From NCBI GenBank assembly GCA_963827595.1, contig CAWHBT010000001.1, positions 496,001 through 560,000 on the forward strand: DNA of 64,000 nt, in the 5' to 3' direction. Under the pieces are notes generated by a model. That model was not told where the DNA came from, did no database searches, and worked only from the letters and a program-made list of their open reading frames with translations. The stretch is from DATEDA01 sp963827595. Lineage in GTDB: Bacteria > Pseudomonadota > Gammaproteobacteria > Burkholderiales > SG8-39. Position numbers and translations under genes: made by a program. Shown piece after piece: positions 28,354-37,051 of this stretch; position 1 is the first letter of the stretch; the number at the start of each line of letters is the position of its first letter.

Positions 28354-31179
28354 TCAGCTGAGCAACCCCGACGCAAGGTCAGGTTCCCCGCAATGCCGCA
28401 GGATCTCCTCGCGCGCGGCATCGCGCAATTTCACCGCCGCCGCCCAGTCCCGCCCCTGCGGCCGGATCGGCTCCCCGAATACCACCCGGATCGGGCCGCG
28501 CCGGAAAATCCACCCGTCGGCGCGCAGCATCGACCGCGTCCCGCGAAACGCCACCGGCACCACCGGCACGCCCGCCTCCGCCGCGATCACGAACGCCCCC
28601 ATCCGGAACGGCCGCACCCCCGGCGTCCGCGTGAACGTCCCCTCCGGGAAAATCGCGAGCGCCGACCCTGCCTTCGCGAGCTCCGACAGCTCGCGCGTGT
28701 CCTCGACGCCCTTCGCCCCGTCGAAGCGCTCGACGAAGAACGCGCCCGCCTTCCGGAACGCGATCCGCGTAATCGGATTCCGCTCGAACTCCTCCTTCGC
28801 CGCGAACGTGAACCGCGCCGGCAGCAGCCCGAAGAACAGGGCGCCGTCGACGTAGCTCGCGTGATTCGCGACCACGACCACCGGCCCCGACCCCGGAATC
28901 CGATCGATCCCCTCGATCGAGATCGGCACGCCAGCGAGCCGCACCACGGCGCGCGTGACCGCGCGCCAGACCCGCCGCGCCGCCCGTTGCGGGAGCAGCA
29001 CCCCGAGCACGAACCCGACGACCGCGGCGATCGCGGCGACCCCCCACAGGTAGAGCGAATACGCGATCGCCCCGGCGTTCCGCCACCACTGCGCGACCCT
29101 GCCCCGCGCCGACCGCAGCGCGAGCCCCGCCAGATCCCACCAGAGCCCGGGACCCTTCGACCCCACGAGTCCCCGCTCGTACAGCTCGCGGCTCGCCGCG
29201 CGCCGGATCTTCCCGCTCGAGGTCTTCAGCACCGTGTGCGCCGGCGCGAGCACGATTTCGTCCGCCGGCCCGCCGATCAGGTCCACCGCGAGCTCATTGA
29301 TGCGCGCCACGAGCCCGGCCCGGTCCGCCGCGCCGCGCTCCCGCGTCTCCGCAAGCACGACGACCCGCTCGGTTCCGCTCGTCGCGCTCGGGATCCCGAA
29401 CACCGCCACGCAGCCCTTGCGGATCCCCGGCAGGTCCCCCACCGCCTCCTCGAGCTCGTACGGATACAGGTTGTGGCCGCCGCGCGTCATCATGTCCTTC
29501 GAGCGGCCGGTGAGGTACAGCTCGCCCTCGGCGACGTAGCCGAGGTCGCCGGTGTCGAGCCACTCGCCGTCGAACAGCGCCGCCGTCGCCTCGGGGTTCC
29601 GGTAGTAGCCGCTCGTCGCCGACGGACCCTTGAACTCGACCCGCCCGACGTGGCGCTCCGGCAGCTCGCGGCTCGCCTTGTCGGCGATCCGGATCTGGTA
29701 GCCCGCGAGCGGCCGCCCGCACGCGACGATCGCGGTCGCCTGCTCGTCCCACGGCGAAGCCGGCACCGCGATGCGCTCGACCGCGAGGCGCTCGCGTTCC
29801 ACGTGATCGACGAGCATCCCCCGCCGTCCCGGCGGGAACGCGACGTCGAGCGCGACCTCGGCCAGCCCGTAGACCGGCGCGAGCGTGTTCGGATCGAGCC
29901 CGTACTTCGCGAACCGCTTCGCGAACCGCTGCATCGTGTCCGCGCTCACCGGCTCCGCGCCGTTGAACGCCCAGCGCCAGGACGAGAGATCGAGCCCCTC
30001 CAGCTCGCGCTCGCCGAGCCGCGAGGCGCACAGCTCGTAGGCGAAGTTCGGCCCGGCCGAGATCGTGCCGCGATAGCGGTGGATCGCCCACAGCCAGCGC
30101 GCCGGCCGCGCGAGGAAGGCGAGCGGCGACATCACGACCAGCGGGATCGAGCAGTACAGCGTGTTGAGCCACGCGCCGATCAGGCCCATGTCGTGATAGA
30201 GCGGCAGCCACGACACGAACACGTCGGCCGGCGTCGCCCCGGTCGCGCGGACCATCGCGCGCATGTTCGCGAGCAGCATCGCGTGCGTCAGCACGACGCC
30301 CTTCGGGTTCCCGGTCGAGCCCGAGGTGTACTGGATGAAGGCGATGTTCTCCGCGGTCACCGGAACGCGCGTGAGCTTGGCGCCCTGCTCCGTCAGGTCG
30401 CCGACCGTGACGACGCGGGCGAGGCTCGCGACCTGGCCGCGGAGCAGGCCGCCGACCGCTTTCGCTTCGCGGACCGTGATGAGCACGCGCGCGACGCAGC
30501 TGTTCAGGATTCCCGCCTGGCGCCGCACGTGATCGGCGAGCTGTGCGAGCCGGAACGGCGGATAGATCGGCACCGGGATGCCGCCCGCGGCGAGCACGCC
30601 GTAGTAGGCGGCGAAGAACTCGCGCCCGGTCGGCAGCATGATCGCGACCGCGTGGCCGGGCTCGAGGCCCCCGCGCTGCAGCCCGCCGGCGACGGCGTCC
30701 GCATCCCGCGCGAGGTCGGCGTAGCTCATCGACGCGTGGCCGTCGTCGCCTTCGAGCAGGGTGATGGTGACGCGGTCCGGATGCGTGCGCACGTGCCAGT
30801 CGAGGACCTCGAGCAGCGTCGCCGCGGTCTCCGGCGCGGCCTCGGTGGTGTCCCCGGCGAGGTCGACGAAGTCCGCGGCGAGCGCGTGGCGCTTCGACCC
30901 GGCGAGCAGCGCGCGCAGCATGTCGCGCGGCGTCTCGATCTGCGCCAGGGCATCGTCCGACACGCTGACCCCGAACTGCTGCTCGACCCGCAGCCAGACC
31001 TCGTAGCGGCCGAGGCTGTCGAGCCCGAGGTCGCGCTCGAGCAGGCTGTCGAGGGTCGCGGTGATGAGGGGGCCGGCGGCGCTGCGCGTTTCCGCCAGGA
31101 ACGCGTTCAGGATGTCGACGAGGGTCCGCGCGGTCTGCTCGGGGGAGAGCGCGGGCTCGGACTGGGCGGCGACGGCCAT
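28354..31179 (-). CDS. Carrier protein / fatty acyl-AMP ligase / 1-acylglycerol-phosphate acyltransferase fusion
   Basis: The 941-residue protein starts at ATG 31179. Residues about 15-90 are an acyl carrier domain with the phosphopantetheine serine in LGLDSLGRYE (about 55). Residues about 110-690 are an AMP-forming ligase with YTSGSTGNPKG (283-293) and YLTGRSKDMM; the wording IYPPFRLAQL resembles fatty acyl-AMP ligases. After two hydrophobic segments (about 710-750) comes a PlsC-type acyltransferase with NHASYVD (about 770) and FPEGTFTR (about 841). It should activate a fatty acid, load it on its own carrier and pass it to a lysophospholipid or similar acceptor at the membrane, comparable to Aas. 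Confidence 0.9.
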   Translation of the reverse strand: MAVAAQSEPALSPEQTARTLVDILNAFLAETRSAAGPLITATLDSLLERDLGLDSLGRYEVWLRVEQQFGVSVSDDALAQIETPRDMLRALLAGSKRHALAADFVDLAGDTTEAAPETAATLLEVLDWHVRTHPDRVTITLLEGDDGHASMSYADLARDADAVAGGLQRGGLEPGHAVAIMLPTGREFFAAYYGVLAAGGIPVPIYPPFRLAQLADHVRRQAGILNSCVARVLITVREAKAVGGLLRGQVASLARVVTVGDLTEQGAKLTRVPVTAENIAFIQYTSGSTGNPKGVVLTHAMLLANMRAMVRATGATPADVFVSWLPLYHDMGLIGAWLNTLYCSIPLVVMSPLAFLARPARWLWAIHRYRGTISAGPNFAYELCASRLGERELEGLDLSSWRWAFNGAEPVSADTMQRFAKRFAKYGLDPNTLAPVYGLAEVALDVAFPPGRRGMLVDHVERERLAVERIAVPASPWDEQATAIVACGRPLAGYQIRIADKASRELPERHVGRVEFKGPSATSGYYRNPEATAALFDGEWLDTGDLGYVAEGELYLTGRSKDMMTRGGHNLYPYELEEAVGDLPGIRKGCVAVFGIPSATSGTERVVVLAETRERGAADRAGLVARINELAVDLIGGPADEIVLAPAHTVLKTSSGKIRRAASRELYERGLVGSKGPGLWWDLAGLALRSARGRVAQWWRNAGAIAYSLYLWGVAAIAAVVGFVLGVLLPQRAARRVWRAVTRAVVRLAGVPISIEGIDRIPGSGPVVVVANHASYVDGALFFGLLPARFTFAAKEEFERNPITRIAFRKAGAFFVERFDGAKGVEDTRELSELAKAGSALAIFPEGTFTRTPGVRPFRMGAFVIAAEAGVPVVPVAFRGTRSMLRADGWIFRRGPIRVVFGEPIRPQGRDWAAAVKLRDAAREEILRHCGEPDLASGLLS

Positions 31180-31254
31180 GCGTGGCGGGCGGGCGGGCGA
31201 GGCGGTATCGTAATTCGAAACCCCCATTCCCGGCGCCCCACGAGGAGGCCACAT

Positions 31255-32056
31255 ATGTCCGTGTACAGCGAGAAATCCGGCCCGGTGACGACCGTCGTCA
31301 TGGAACGGCCGAACGCGCGCAACGCCGTCGACCCGGAAACCGCCGACGCCCTCGTCGCCGCGTTCGCGGCGTTCAATCGCGATCCCGAGGCGAAGGCCGG
31401 CGTGTTCTTCGGCTCGCACGGCACCTTCTGCGCCGGCTGGGACCTCAAGTACGGCGCGTCGCTTGCGGGCAAGGACGTGCGCGGGGCGCTCGGCCTCGAG
31501 TTCCCGCCGGGGTCCGCCCCGCCGCCGCGCGGGCCGATGGGACCCTCGCGGCTCGAGCTCGACAAGCCGGTGATCGCGGCGGTCGCCGGCGCCGCCGTGG
31601 CGGGCGGCATGGAGCTCGCGCTGTGGTGCGACATGCGCGTGATGGAGGAGGATGCGTTTTTCGGCGTGTACTGCCGCCGCTGGGGCGTGCCGCTCATCGA
31701 CGGCGGGACGGTGCGCCTGCCGCGCATCGTCGGCATGGGGCGGGCAATGGACCTGATCCTGACCGGGCGGAAGGTCACGGCGGAAGAGGCGTTCCGGATC
31801 GGGCTGTGCGAGCGCGTGGTGCCGCGCGGGAAGGCGCGCGAGGAAGCGGAGCAGCTCGCGCACGAGATCGCGCGCTTCCCGCAGGGCGCGGTGCGCTGCC
31901 GACCGCCGCTCGGCGTACGAGACGCATGGTCTCCCGGTGCGCCAGGCGCTGGAGCGCGAGTGGCTCACCGGGGTGACGGTAATGGCGGAGGCGGTGCAGG
32001 GCGCCACGACGTTCGCTTCCGGGAAGGGCCGGCACGGGGATTTCTCGGACATTTGA
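31255..32056 (+). CDS. Enoyl-CoA hydratase/isomerase, frameshifted near its 3' end
   Basis: ATG at 31255 begins MSVYSEKSGPVTTVVMERPNARNAVDPETAD. The crotonase motifs are present: GTFCAGWDLK for the first oxyanion-hole part and IAAVAGAAVAGGMELALWCDMRV for the second. Near 31897 the frame changes: removing one C in GCTGCCGACC lets the protein run on as DRRSAYETHGLPVRQ and LTGVTVMAEAVQGATTFASG to TGA at 32056, the normal C-terminus of the family, with 266 residues in all. It hydrates or isomerises acyl-CoA thioesters. It is divergent from the acyl-ligase fusion with 75 bases between starts and eight bases before the phosphoribosyltransferase. Confidence 0.83.
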
Positions 32057-32063
32057 CCCCCCG

Positions 32064-32717
32064 ATGCCGTTCGCATCGCGCATCGATGCCGCGCAGCGCC
32101 TCGCCCAGGCGCTCGCGAGCTACAAGGGCGCGAACCCGCTCGTCCTCGCCATCCCCCGCGGCGCGGTCGAGATGGGGCGCGTGCTCGCCGACGAGCTGGA
32201 AGGCGAGCTCGACGTCGTGCTGGTGCGCAAGCTCGGCGCGCCCTACAGCGCCGAGTTCGCGGTCGGCGCGATCGACGAGACCGGCCGGGCGTATGTCGCC
32301 GACCACGCGCGGGGCGCCGGCGCCGACGCGGCCTACCTCGAGCGCGAGCAGCAGGCGCAGCTCGAGATCCTGCGCCGGCGCCGCGCGCAGTACACCCCCC
32401 ACCGGCCGCCGATCGACCCGCAAGGCCGCATCGCGATCGTCGTCGACGACGGGCTCGCGACCGGCGCGACCATGATCGCCGCGCTGCACGCCGTTCGCGC
32501 GCGGCAGCCCGGGCGGCTGGTCTGCGCGGTGCCGGTCGCCGCGCCCGAGAGCCTCGAGCTCGTGCGGCCCTGCTGCGACGAGGTCGTGTGCCTCGAGGCA
32601 CCCCCGGAGTTCTTCGCCGTGGGCCAGTTCTACCGCGAGTTCCGGCAGGTCGAGGACGACGAGGTGATCGACCTGCTCGCCCGGGGCCCGCAGCGGCCGG
32701 CCCGGGGTCCGCAGTAA
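32064..32717 (+). CDS. Phosphoribosyltransferase-fold protein
   Basis: The 217-residue protein has the PRPP-binding motif IAIVVDDGLATGATMIAAL and the N-terminal LVLAIPRGAVEMGRVLADEL typical of stand-alone bacterial phosphoribosyltransferase-like proteins often linked to erythromycin-esterase or dienelactone-hydrolase genes. It could bind a nucleotide or PRPP, but its actual substrate is unknown for this subgroup. It follows the hydratase by seven bases and precedes a small conserved hypothetical gene by nine, so the three probably form one transcript. Confidence 0.88.
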   Translation: MPFASRIDAAQRLAQALASYKGANPLVLAIPRGAVEMGRVLADELEGELDVVLVRKLGAPYSAEFAVGAIDETGRAYVADHARGAGADAAYLEREQQAQLEILRRRRAQYTPHRPPIDPQGRIAIVVDDGLATGATMIAALHAVRARQPGRLVCAVPVAAPESLELVRPCCDEVVCLEAPPEFFAVGQFYREFRQVEDDEVIDLLARGPQRPARGPQ

Positions 32718-32726
32718 AATCCGGCC

Positions 32727-32990
32727 ATGAGGATCCGCGTCGAATGCTATGCGGGGTACCGGGGCGAGGAGGAGCCGCGCGCCTTCTGGCTCGGCGAGCG
32801 CCGGTTCGAGGTCATCGAGCTCCAGGACCGGTGGCTCCACCCGCAGCACCGCTATTTCAAGGTGCGGGTCGACGACGGCCGGCGGTTCATCCTCCGCCAC
32901 GACGGACCGTCCGGGGACTGGGAGCTCGCGGGGCTCGTCGGGCCGGAGCGCCGGACCCGGACGTTTGGCGGCCCCAAGACGCTGCACTGA
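32727..32990 (+). CDS. Small hypothetical protein (87 aa)
   Basis: The 87-residue product starts MRIRVECYAGYRGEEEPRAF and has a compact beta-rich pattern (RRFEVIELQDRW, YFKVRVDDGRRFILRHD, WELAGLVG). It looks like the small uncharacterised proteins that proteobacteria carry beside phosphoribosyltransferase or DNA ligase genes. No catalytic motif is visible. Tight spacing after the phosphoribosyltransferase supports a shared transcript. Confidence 0.75.
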   Translation: MRIRVECYAGYRGEEEPRAFWLGERRFEVIELQDRWLHPQHRYFKVRVDDGRRFILRHDGPSGDWELAGLVGPERRTRTFGGPKTLH

Positions 32991-33034
32991 CGCCCACTGC
33001 GGGAGCAATCGCCTCCCGCCCCCTGCAGCACGCA

Positions 33035-33152
33035 TGAGCGCGCCGGGCCGCCCCAAGCGCGAATCCTTGGCGCGAAGCGACAAGGTAGTCCATTGAGCGC
33101 GCCGGGCCGCCCCAAGCGCGAATCCTTGTCGCGCAGCGACAAGGTAGCCCAA
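33035..33152. repeat. 59-bp tandem duplication upstream of the DNA ligase
   Basis: Two copies of a 59-base unit lie head to tail, 33035-33093 and 33094-33152, differing at only a few bases. The unit runs from TGAGCGCGCCGGGCCGCCCC to GCGACAAGGTAG and could encode the peptide SAPGRPKRESL on the plus strand. The start codon of the ligase falls exactly at the end of the second copy. It may be a dispersed intergenic repeat or a slippage duplication. Confidence 0.85.
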
Positions 33153-34706
33153 TGACCCGGCTCGCCGAGCTCGTCACCGCCTCGCGGCGCGTCGGCGCCA
33201 CCGCGAGCCGGCTTGCGAAAGTCGCCGAGCTCGCCACGCTCCTCCGCCGCCTGCAGCCGGAGGAAATCGAGCTCGCCGTGGCGTACCTGTCCGGCGAGAC
33301 GCGGCAGGGCAAGCTCGGGATCGGCTACGCCGCGCTCGCCGGCGCCCGCTCCGGCGGCGCCCGGAAAGCGTCGCTCGAGCTCCGCGCCGTCGACGACGCG
33401 CTCGCCGCGCTCGCGACGACGAAAGGCAAAGGCTCGGCCGCCGAGCGCGCGCGCCAGCTCGGCGAGCTCTTCGCGCGCGCGACCCGCGACGAGCAGGAGT
33501 TCCTCGTCCGGCTCCTCGTCGGCGAGCTCCGCCAGGGCGCGCTCGAAGGCGTGATGCTCGACGCGATCGCGCAGGCGGCCGCGCTCCCGCCCGACGAGGT
33601 GCGGCGCGCGGCGATGTACGCCGGCGGCCTCCCCGCCATCGCCCGGGCAGCGCTGGTCGAAGGCGCGGGCGGCATCGCACAGTTCGGCATTCGCCTCCTC
33701 CAGCCGGTGCAGCCGATGCTCGCGCAGTCGGCGGACAACGTTTCGAACGCGCTCGACTTTCTCGGCACCGCCGCGGTCGACTGGAAGCTCGACGGCGCGC
33801 GCGTGCAGGTCCACAAGGCTGGCGACGAAGTGCGCGTGTTCACCCGCAACCTCAACGACGTGACCGCTGCGGTCCCCGAGATCGTCGCGGCGGTGCGGCC
33901 GCTGCCGGTGCGCGAGCTGATCCTCGACGGCGAGGCGATCGCGCTCGCGCCGGGCGGCGCGCCGCAGCCGTTCCAGGTCACGATGCGCCGGTTCGGGCGC
34001 AAGCTCGACGTGGACGCGATGCGCGCCACGCTGCCGCTCTCGGTGTTCTTCTTCGACGTCCTCCGGCGGGATGCGCGAGAACCTCACCGAGCGTCCGGCC
34101 CGCGACCGGATCGAGGCGCTCGGCGACGCGCTGCCGAAGCCGCTCGTGATCCCGCGGATCGTGACCGGCGATCCGGCGGCGGCCGAGGCGTTCTTCAAGG
34201 ACGCGATCCGGCGCGGCCACGAAGGCGTGGTGGCGAAGTCGCTCGAGGCGCCGTACGAAGCCGGCCGCCGCGGTGCGAGCTGGCTCAAGGTGAAGCGCGC
34301 GCAGACGCTCGATCTCGTGGTGCTCGCCGCCGAGTGGGGCCACGGGCGGCGCAAGGGCCGGCTCTCCAACCTGCACCTCAGCGCCCGCGACCCGCTCGCC
34401 GGCCGGTTCGTGATGCTCGGCAAGACCTTCAAGGGCCTCACCGACGAGCTGCTCGCATGGCAGACGCAGGCGCTCCTCGACCGCGAGGTCGGGCGCGACG
34501 ACTACACGGTGTACGTCCGGCCGGAGCTGGTCGTCGAGATCGCGTTCGACGGGCTGCAGGCGAGCCCGCAGTATCCCGGCGGGCTCGCGCTCCGCTTCGC
34601 CCGCGTCAAGCGCTACCGGCCGGACAAGCGGCCGGACCAGGCGGACACGATCGACACGGTGCGCGCGATCTACGCGGCGCAGACCCGGGACGCGGCCGCC
34701 GGCTGA
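33152..34706 (+). CDS. ATP-dependent DNA ligase, archaeal/LigB type, frameshifted
   Basis: The N-terminal part is the DNA-binding domain with LRRLQPEEIELAVAYLSGE. DWKLDGARVQVHK then holds the AMP-accepting lysine (motif I, KxDG), followed by VFTRNLNDVTAAVPE, ELILDGEAIA and FFFDVLR. Near 34065 one extra base shifts the frame; the other frame continues NLTERPARDRIEALGDAL, GHEGVVAKSLEAPYE and SWLKVKR (motif V), and the OB-fold end to TGA at 34706, about 517 residues in total. It seals DNA nicks using ATP and is distinct from the NAD-dependent replicative ligase. No Ku or polymerase domain is adjacent. Confidence 0.87.
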
Positions 34707-34709
34707 GCG

Positions 34710-35102
34710 CTAGCGGCGTTCGGTGCGCGCGCCGAGCAGGAGATAGACCGCCAGCGAGACGAGCGCCACCGTGACGGCGATGCAGAAGCCGACAGCGGCG
34801 GCCGCGGCCGGGAGGACGACGACCAGCGACCGCTCGGCGGCGAGGGCCTCCGCCGGCGCGATGCCGAGGAGGAGCACCGCGGCGATCACCGCCCAGCGCC
34901 GGATGTAGGGCAGGAGCATCCAGCGCATCGCGCGGTTGTAGGCGAGCGCGCGCTCGCGCATCCACGCGGGGCCGTTCGACGCGTCCTTGAACAGCGCGAA
35001 GGGATCCAGGTAGAGGAGGAGCTGGAAGCGCAGCGGCAGGCGCGCCCGGGCATCGCGGGCGAGCAGCGCTTCGACGTTCTCGTGATTCACGTAAGGCCGC
35101 AT
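34710..35102 (-). CDS. Small inner-membrane hypothetical protein (130 aa)
   Basis: ATG at 35102 starts MRPYVNHENVEALLARDARA. The first 60 residues are soluble and charged. Two hydrophobic helices follow (about 68-90 and 97-122, the latter with AAAVGFCIAVTVALVSLAVYLLLG), and the protein ends in RTERR on the cytoplasmic side. No known family is recognised. It converges on the DNA ligase with three bases between the stops. Confidence 0.65.
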   Translation of the reverse strand: MRPYVNHENVEALLARDARARLPLRFQLLLYLDPFALFKDASNGPAWMRERALAYNRAMRWMLLPYIRRWAVIAAVLLLGIAPAEALAAERSLVVVLPAAAAAVGFCIAVTVALVSLAVYLLLGARTERR

Positions 35103-35288
35103 TGCGCGTCTCAGGTTCAGGGCGGGCTCGCCTCGCCGTCTACCGCATTCGGGCGTTTTTCGGGCATTCCGTGCGCCGCGTCAAACGCGCGGTCCGGACG
35201 GGGCGGACATTGTTCCCGCTCGCCTTTCGACCGTCGGAAAGCGCGATGGTGCCACGTCGGGGCGGTGCGACAAAGGCGCGTGCATTAG

Positions 35289-35321
35289 TACGCGTCCCGT
35301 ACGCGTCCGGTACGCGTCCCG
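35289..35321. repeat. Three tandem 11-bp repeats (TACGCGTCCCG)
   Basis: TACGCGTCC starts at 35289, 35300 and 35311, giving three direct repeats with an 11-base period, close to one helical turn. Each contains ACGCGT, itself a palindrome. Such phased sites could bind a regulator of the flanking divergent genes. Confidence 0.6.
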
Positions 35322-35432
35322 GCGGCGCGGGCGGCCTGGCACGGGGGGCGCACCGGGCACTGTTCTCGCCCGCGCTCCGGTGCGCGTTGACCGCCCGGGC
35401 GGCGCCCCCGATGATCGACCGGCGCTGCAGAG

Positions 35433-35495
35433 CCCCTCGTCGAAGGGGCCGGGAAGCGACCGGGGGGAGTTCGAAGACCCCTCGTCAAAGGGGTC
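35433..35495. repeat. Two copies of a CCCCTCGTC-AAGGGG hairpin
   Basis: CCCCTCGTCGAAGGGG (35433-35448) and CCCCTCGTCAAAGGGG (35478-35493) are near-identical short palindromes 45 bases apart. The second is extended to a seven-base stem, GACCCCT with AGGGGTC. They lie just before the ribosome site of the DUF945 gene and would be in its leader RNA. Confidence 0.6.
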
Positions 35496-35514
35496 GCAGC
35501 AGGGGAGATCCCAG

Positions 35515-36924
35515 ATGAAAAAGGCATTGATCGCACTGGGCGTGCTGGTGGCGGTGCTCGGCGCCGTCGCCGCGGCCGCGCCGTGGTACGTCGGGTACCA
35601 GGCGCAGCGGAACATGAACGAATGGGTCGCGAAGGCGAACGCCGCCCCCGACGCGACCTACACGATGTCGATCGTGAGCTACGACCGCGGCTGGCGGCGA
35701 TCGACCGTCGTCATGCGGATCGCCGCGCACGGCGACCCCAAGCTCGCCATCGACCTCCGCCATCGCCTCCGGCACGGTCCCGATCCGAGCTTCGGCTGGC
35801 TCGCCGCCGAGCTCACCCCGGCGTTCGAGGGCGAGGTCCGCGCCGCGCTCCAGCCCTTCTTCGGCGACGAGCCGGCGTTCACCGTCGCGTCGCAGCAGGG
35901 TTTCGACGGCGTGTGGCAGATGACGATCACCTCGCCGGCGTTCGACAAGCCGCTCAAGAGCGGCGGCTCGGCCACGCTCGCGTGGGGCGGTGCGAGCGGC
36001 ACCGGCACGGCCACGCCGGACGGGCGCGTCGTCCTCGCCGTGACCGCGCCGCGCCTCGCGCTCACCGCCGCCGACGGGTCGTTCGAGATCGCCGGGCTCA
36101 AGTTCGAGTCCGACGGCGTCTTCACGGGCTTCGACGCGCTCTGGACCGGCACGTCGCGGTTCGGGTTCAAGGCCGTGACCGGCGCCGGCGGCGCCGGCGA
36201 GGTCGCCCTGCAGAACATGAGCCTCGCGGCGACCCAGAAGGATCAAGGCGCCACGGTGAGCGTCGGCATGGCGTTCAAGCTCGGGGCGTTGCGGTGGGCC
36301 GGCGATGGGCCGACGCCGCGCACCGCGTCCGACATCGCCTGGGAGATGGAGTTCGATCAGCTCGACAAGCAGGCGATCACGAAGTACGCCAGGTCGGTGC
36401 GGGACCTGCAGGCGCGCGGTCTCCCGCCGCCGGCGGTTGCCGCGGCGTTCCAGGGCGTCTTCATGCAGCTCGCCACCGACCTCCTGAAGGGGTCGCCCGT
36501 GCTGCGGCTGAAGCGCGTCGGCTTCACCACCGCCGACGGGGCATTCGCCGCCGAGGGAGCGCTCAGCTTCCAGGGCGCCGATGCCAAGGCGCCGTTGGCG
36601 CTTCCGGACGCGCTGCAGCTTGCGAAGTTCAAGGGCTCGGCGAAGGTCGGACGGCGGCTCCTGCAGACCGCGATCGCCGAGCGCTCGAAAGACGAGGCGA
36701 AGCTCCAGCTGGAATCGCGCGGCTACGACGCGAGCGACGAGAGCCTGAAGCTCGCCGCGGACAAGGTCGCGGAGGCGCGCATCCAGGCCCTCGAGCAGGC
36801 GGGCATCGTGCGCGCCGAAGGCGCGGACGTCGCCGTCGAGGCGGCGTGGGAGAAGGGCGAGCTCACGATCAACGGCAAGCCTGCCGAAGGTCTGGGCGCG
36901 CTGCTCACGAGCGTCGGCCGCTAG
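35515..36924 (+). CDS. DUF945 (YdgA-like) periplasmic protein
   Basis: ATG at 35515 follows GGGGAGA and gives 469 residues. MKKALIALGVLVAVLGAVAAAAPWYVGYQAQRNMNEWV is the N-terminal anchor and opening motif of the YdgA/DUF945 family. The remainder is a long beta-rich chain with repeated patterns such as FKLGALRWAG, ending in the typical helical tail with LTINGKPAEGL. The biochemical role of the family is unknown; members are envelope-associated. The gene stands alone. Only 127 bases separate its stop from the protealysin-like gene, and they contain a GC-rich inverted repeat. Confidence 0.85.
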   Translation: MKKALIALGVLVAVLGAVAAAAPWYVGYQAQRNMNEWVAKANAAPDATYTMSIVSYDRGWRRSTVVMRIAAHGDPKLAIDLRHRLRHGPDPSFGWLAAELTPAFEGEVRAALQPFFGDEPAFTVASQQGFDGVWQMTITSPAFDKPLKSGGSATLAWGGASGTGTATPDGRVVLAVTAPRLALTAADGSFEIAGLKFESDGVFTGFDALWTGTSRFGFKAVTGAGGAGEVALQNMSLAATQKDQGATVSVGMAFKLGALRWAGDGPTPRTASDIAWEMEFDQLDKQAITKYARSVRDLQARGLPPPAVAAAFQGVFMQLATDLLKGSPVLRLKRVGFTTADGAFAAEGALSFQGADAKAPLALPDALQLAKFKGSAKVGRRLLQTAIAERSKDEAKLQLESRGYDASDESLKLAADKVAEARIQALEQAGIVRAEGADVAVEAAWEKGELTINGKPAEGLGALLTSVGR

Positions 36925-37051
36925 GCCGCGCGTCACGAACGGGCGCGCGCGCGGCCCGCGCCGCGCGCCGCTGTCGGGCCGCGGCTACACCCCTGTCGGG
37001 GCAGCGTGAATTCGCGTAAGTTGCGGGACGCGTCCGCCCGCGAGGTCCACG

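Larger units (their letters stand above)
35103..35514. other. 412-bp gene-free stretch with short repeats
   Basis: No convincing gene is seen between the divergent membrane-protein and DUF945 genes. It holds the promoters of both and two kinds of short repeat listed separately. Frames across it are arginine/proline-rich and not protein-like. Confidence 0.6.
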
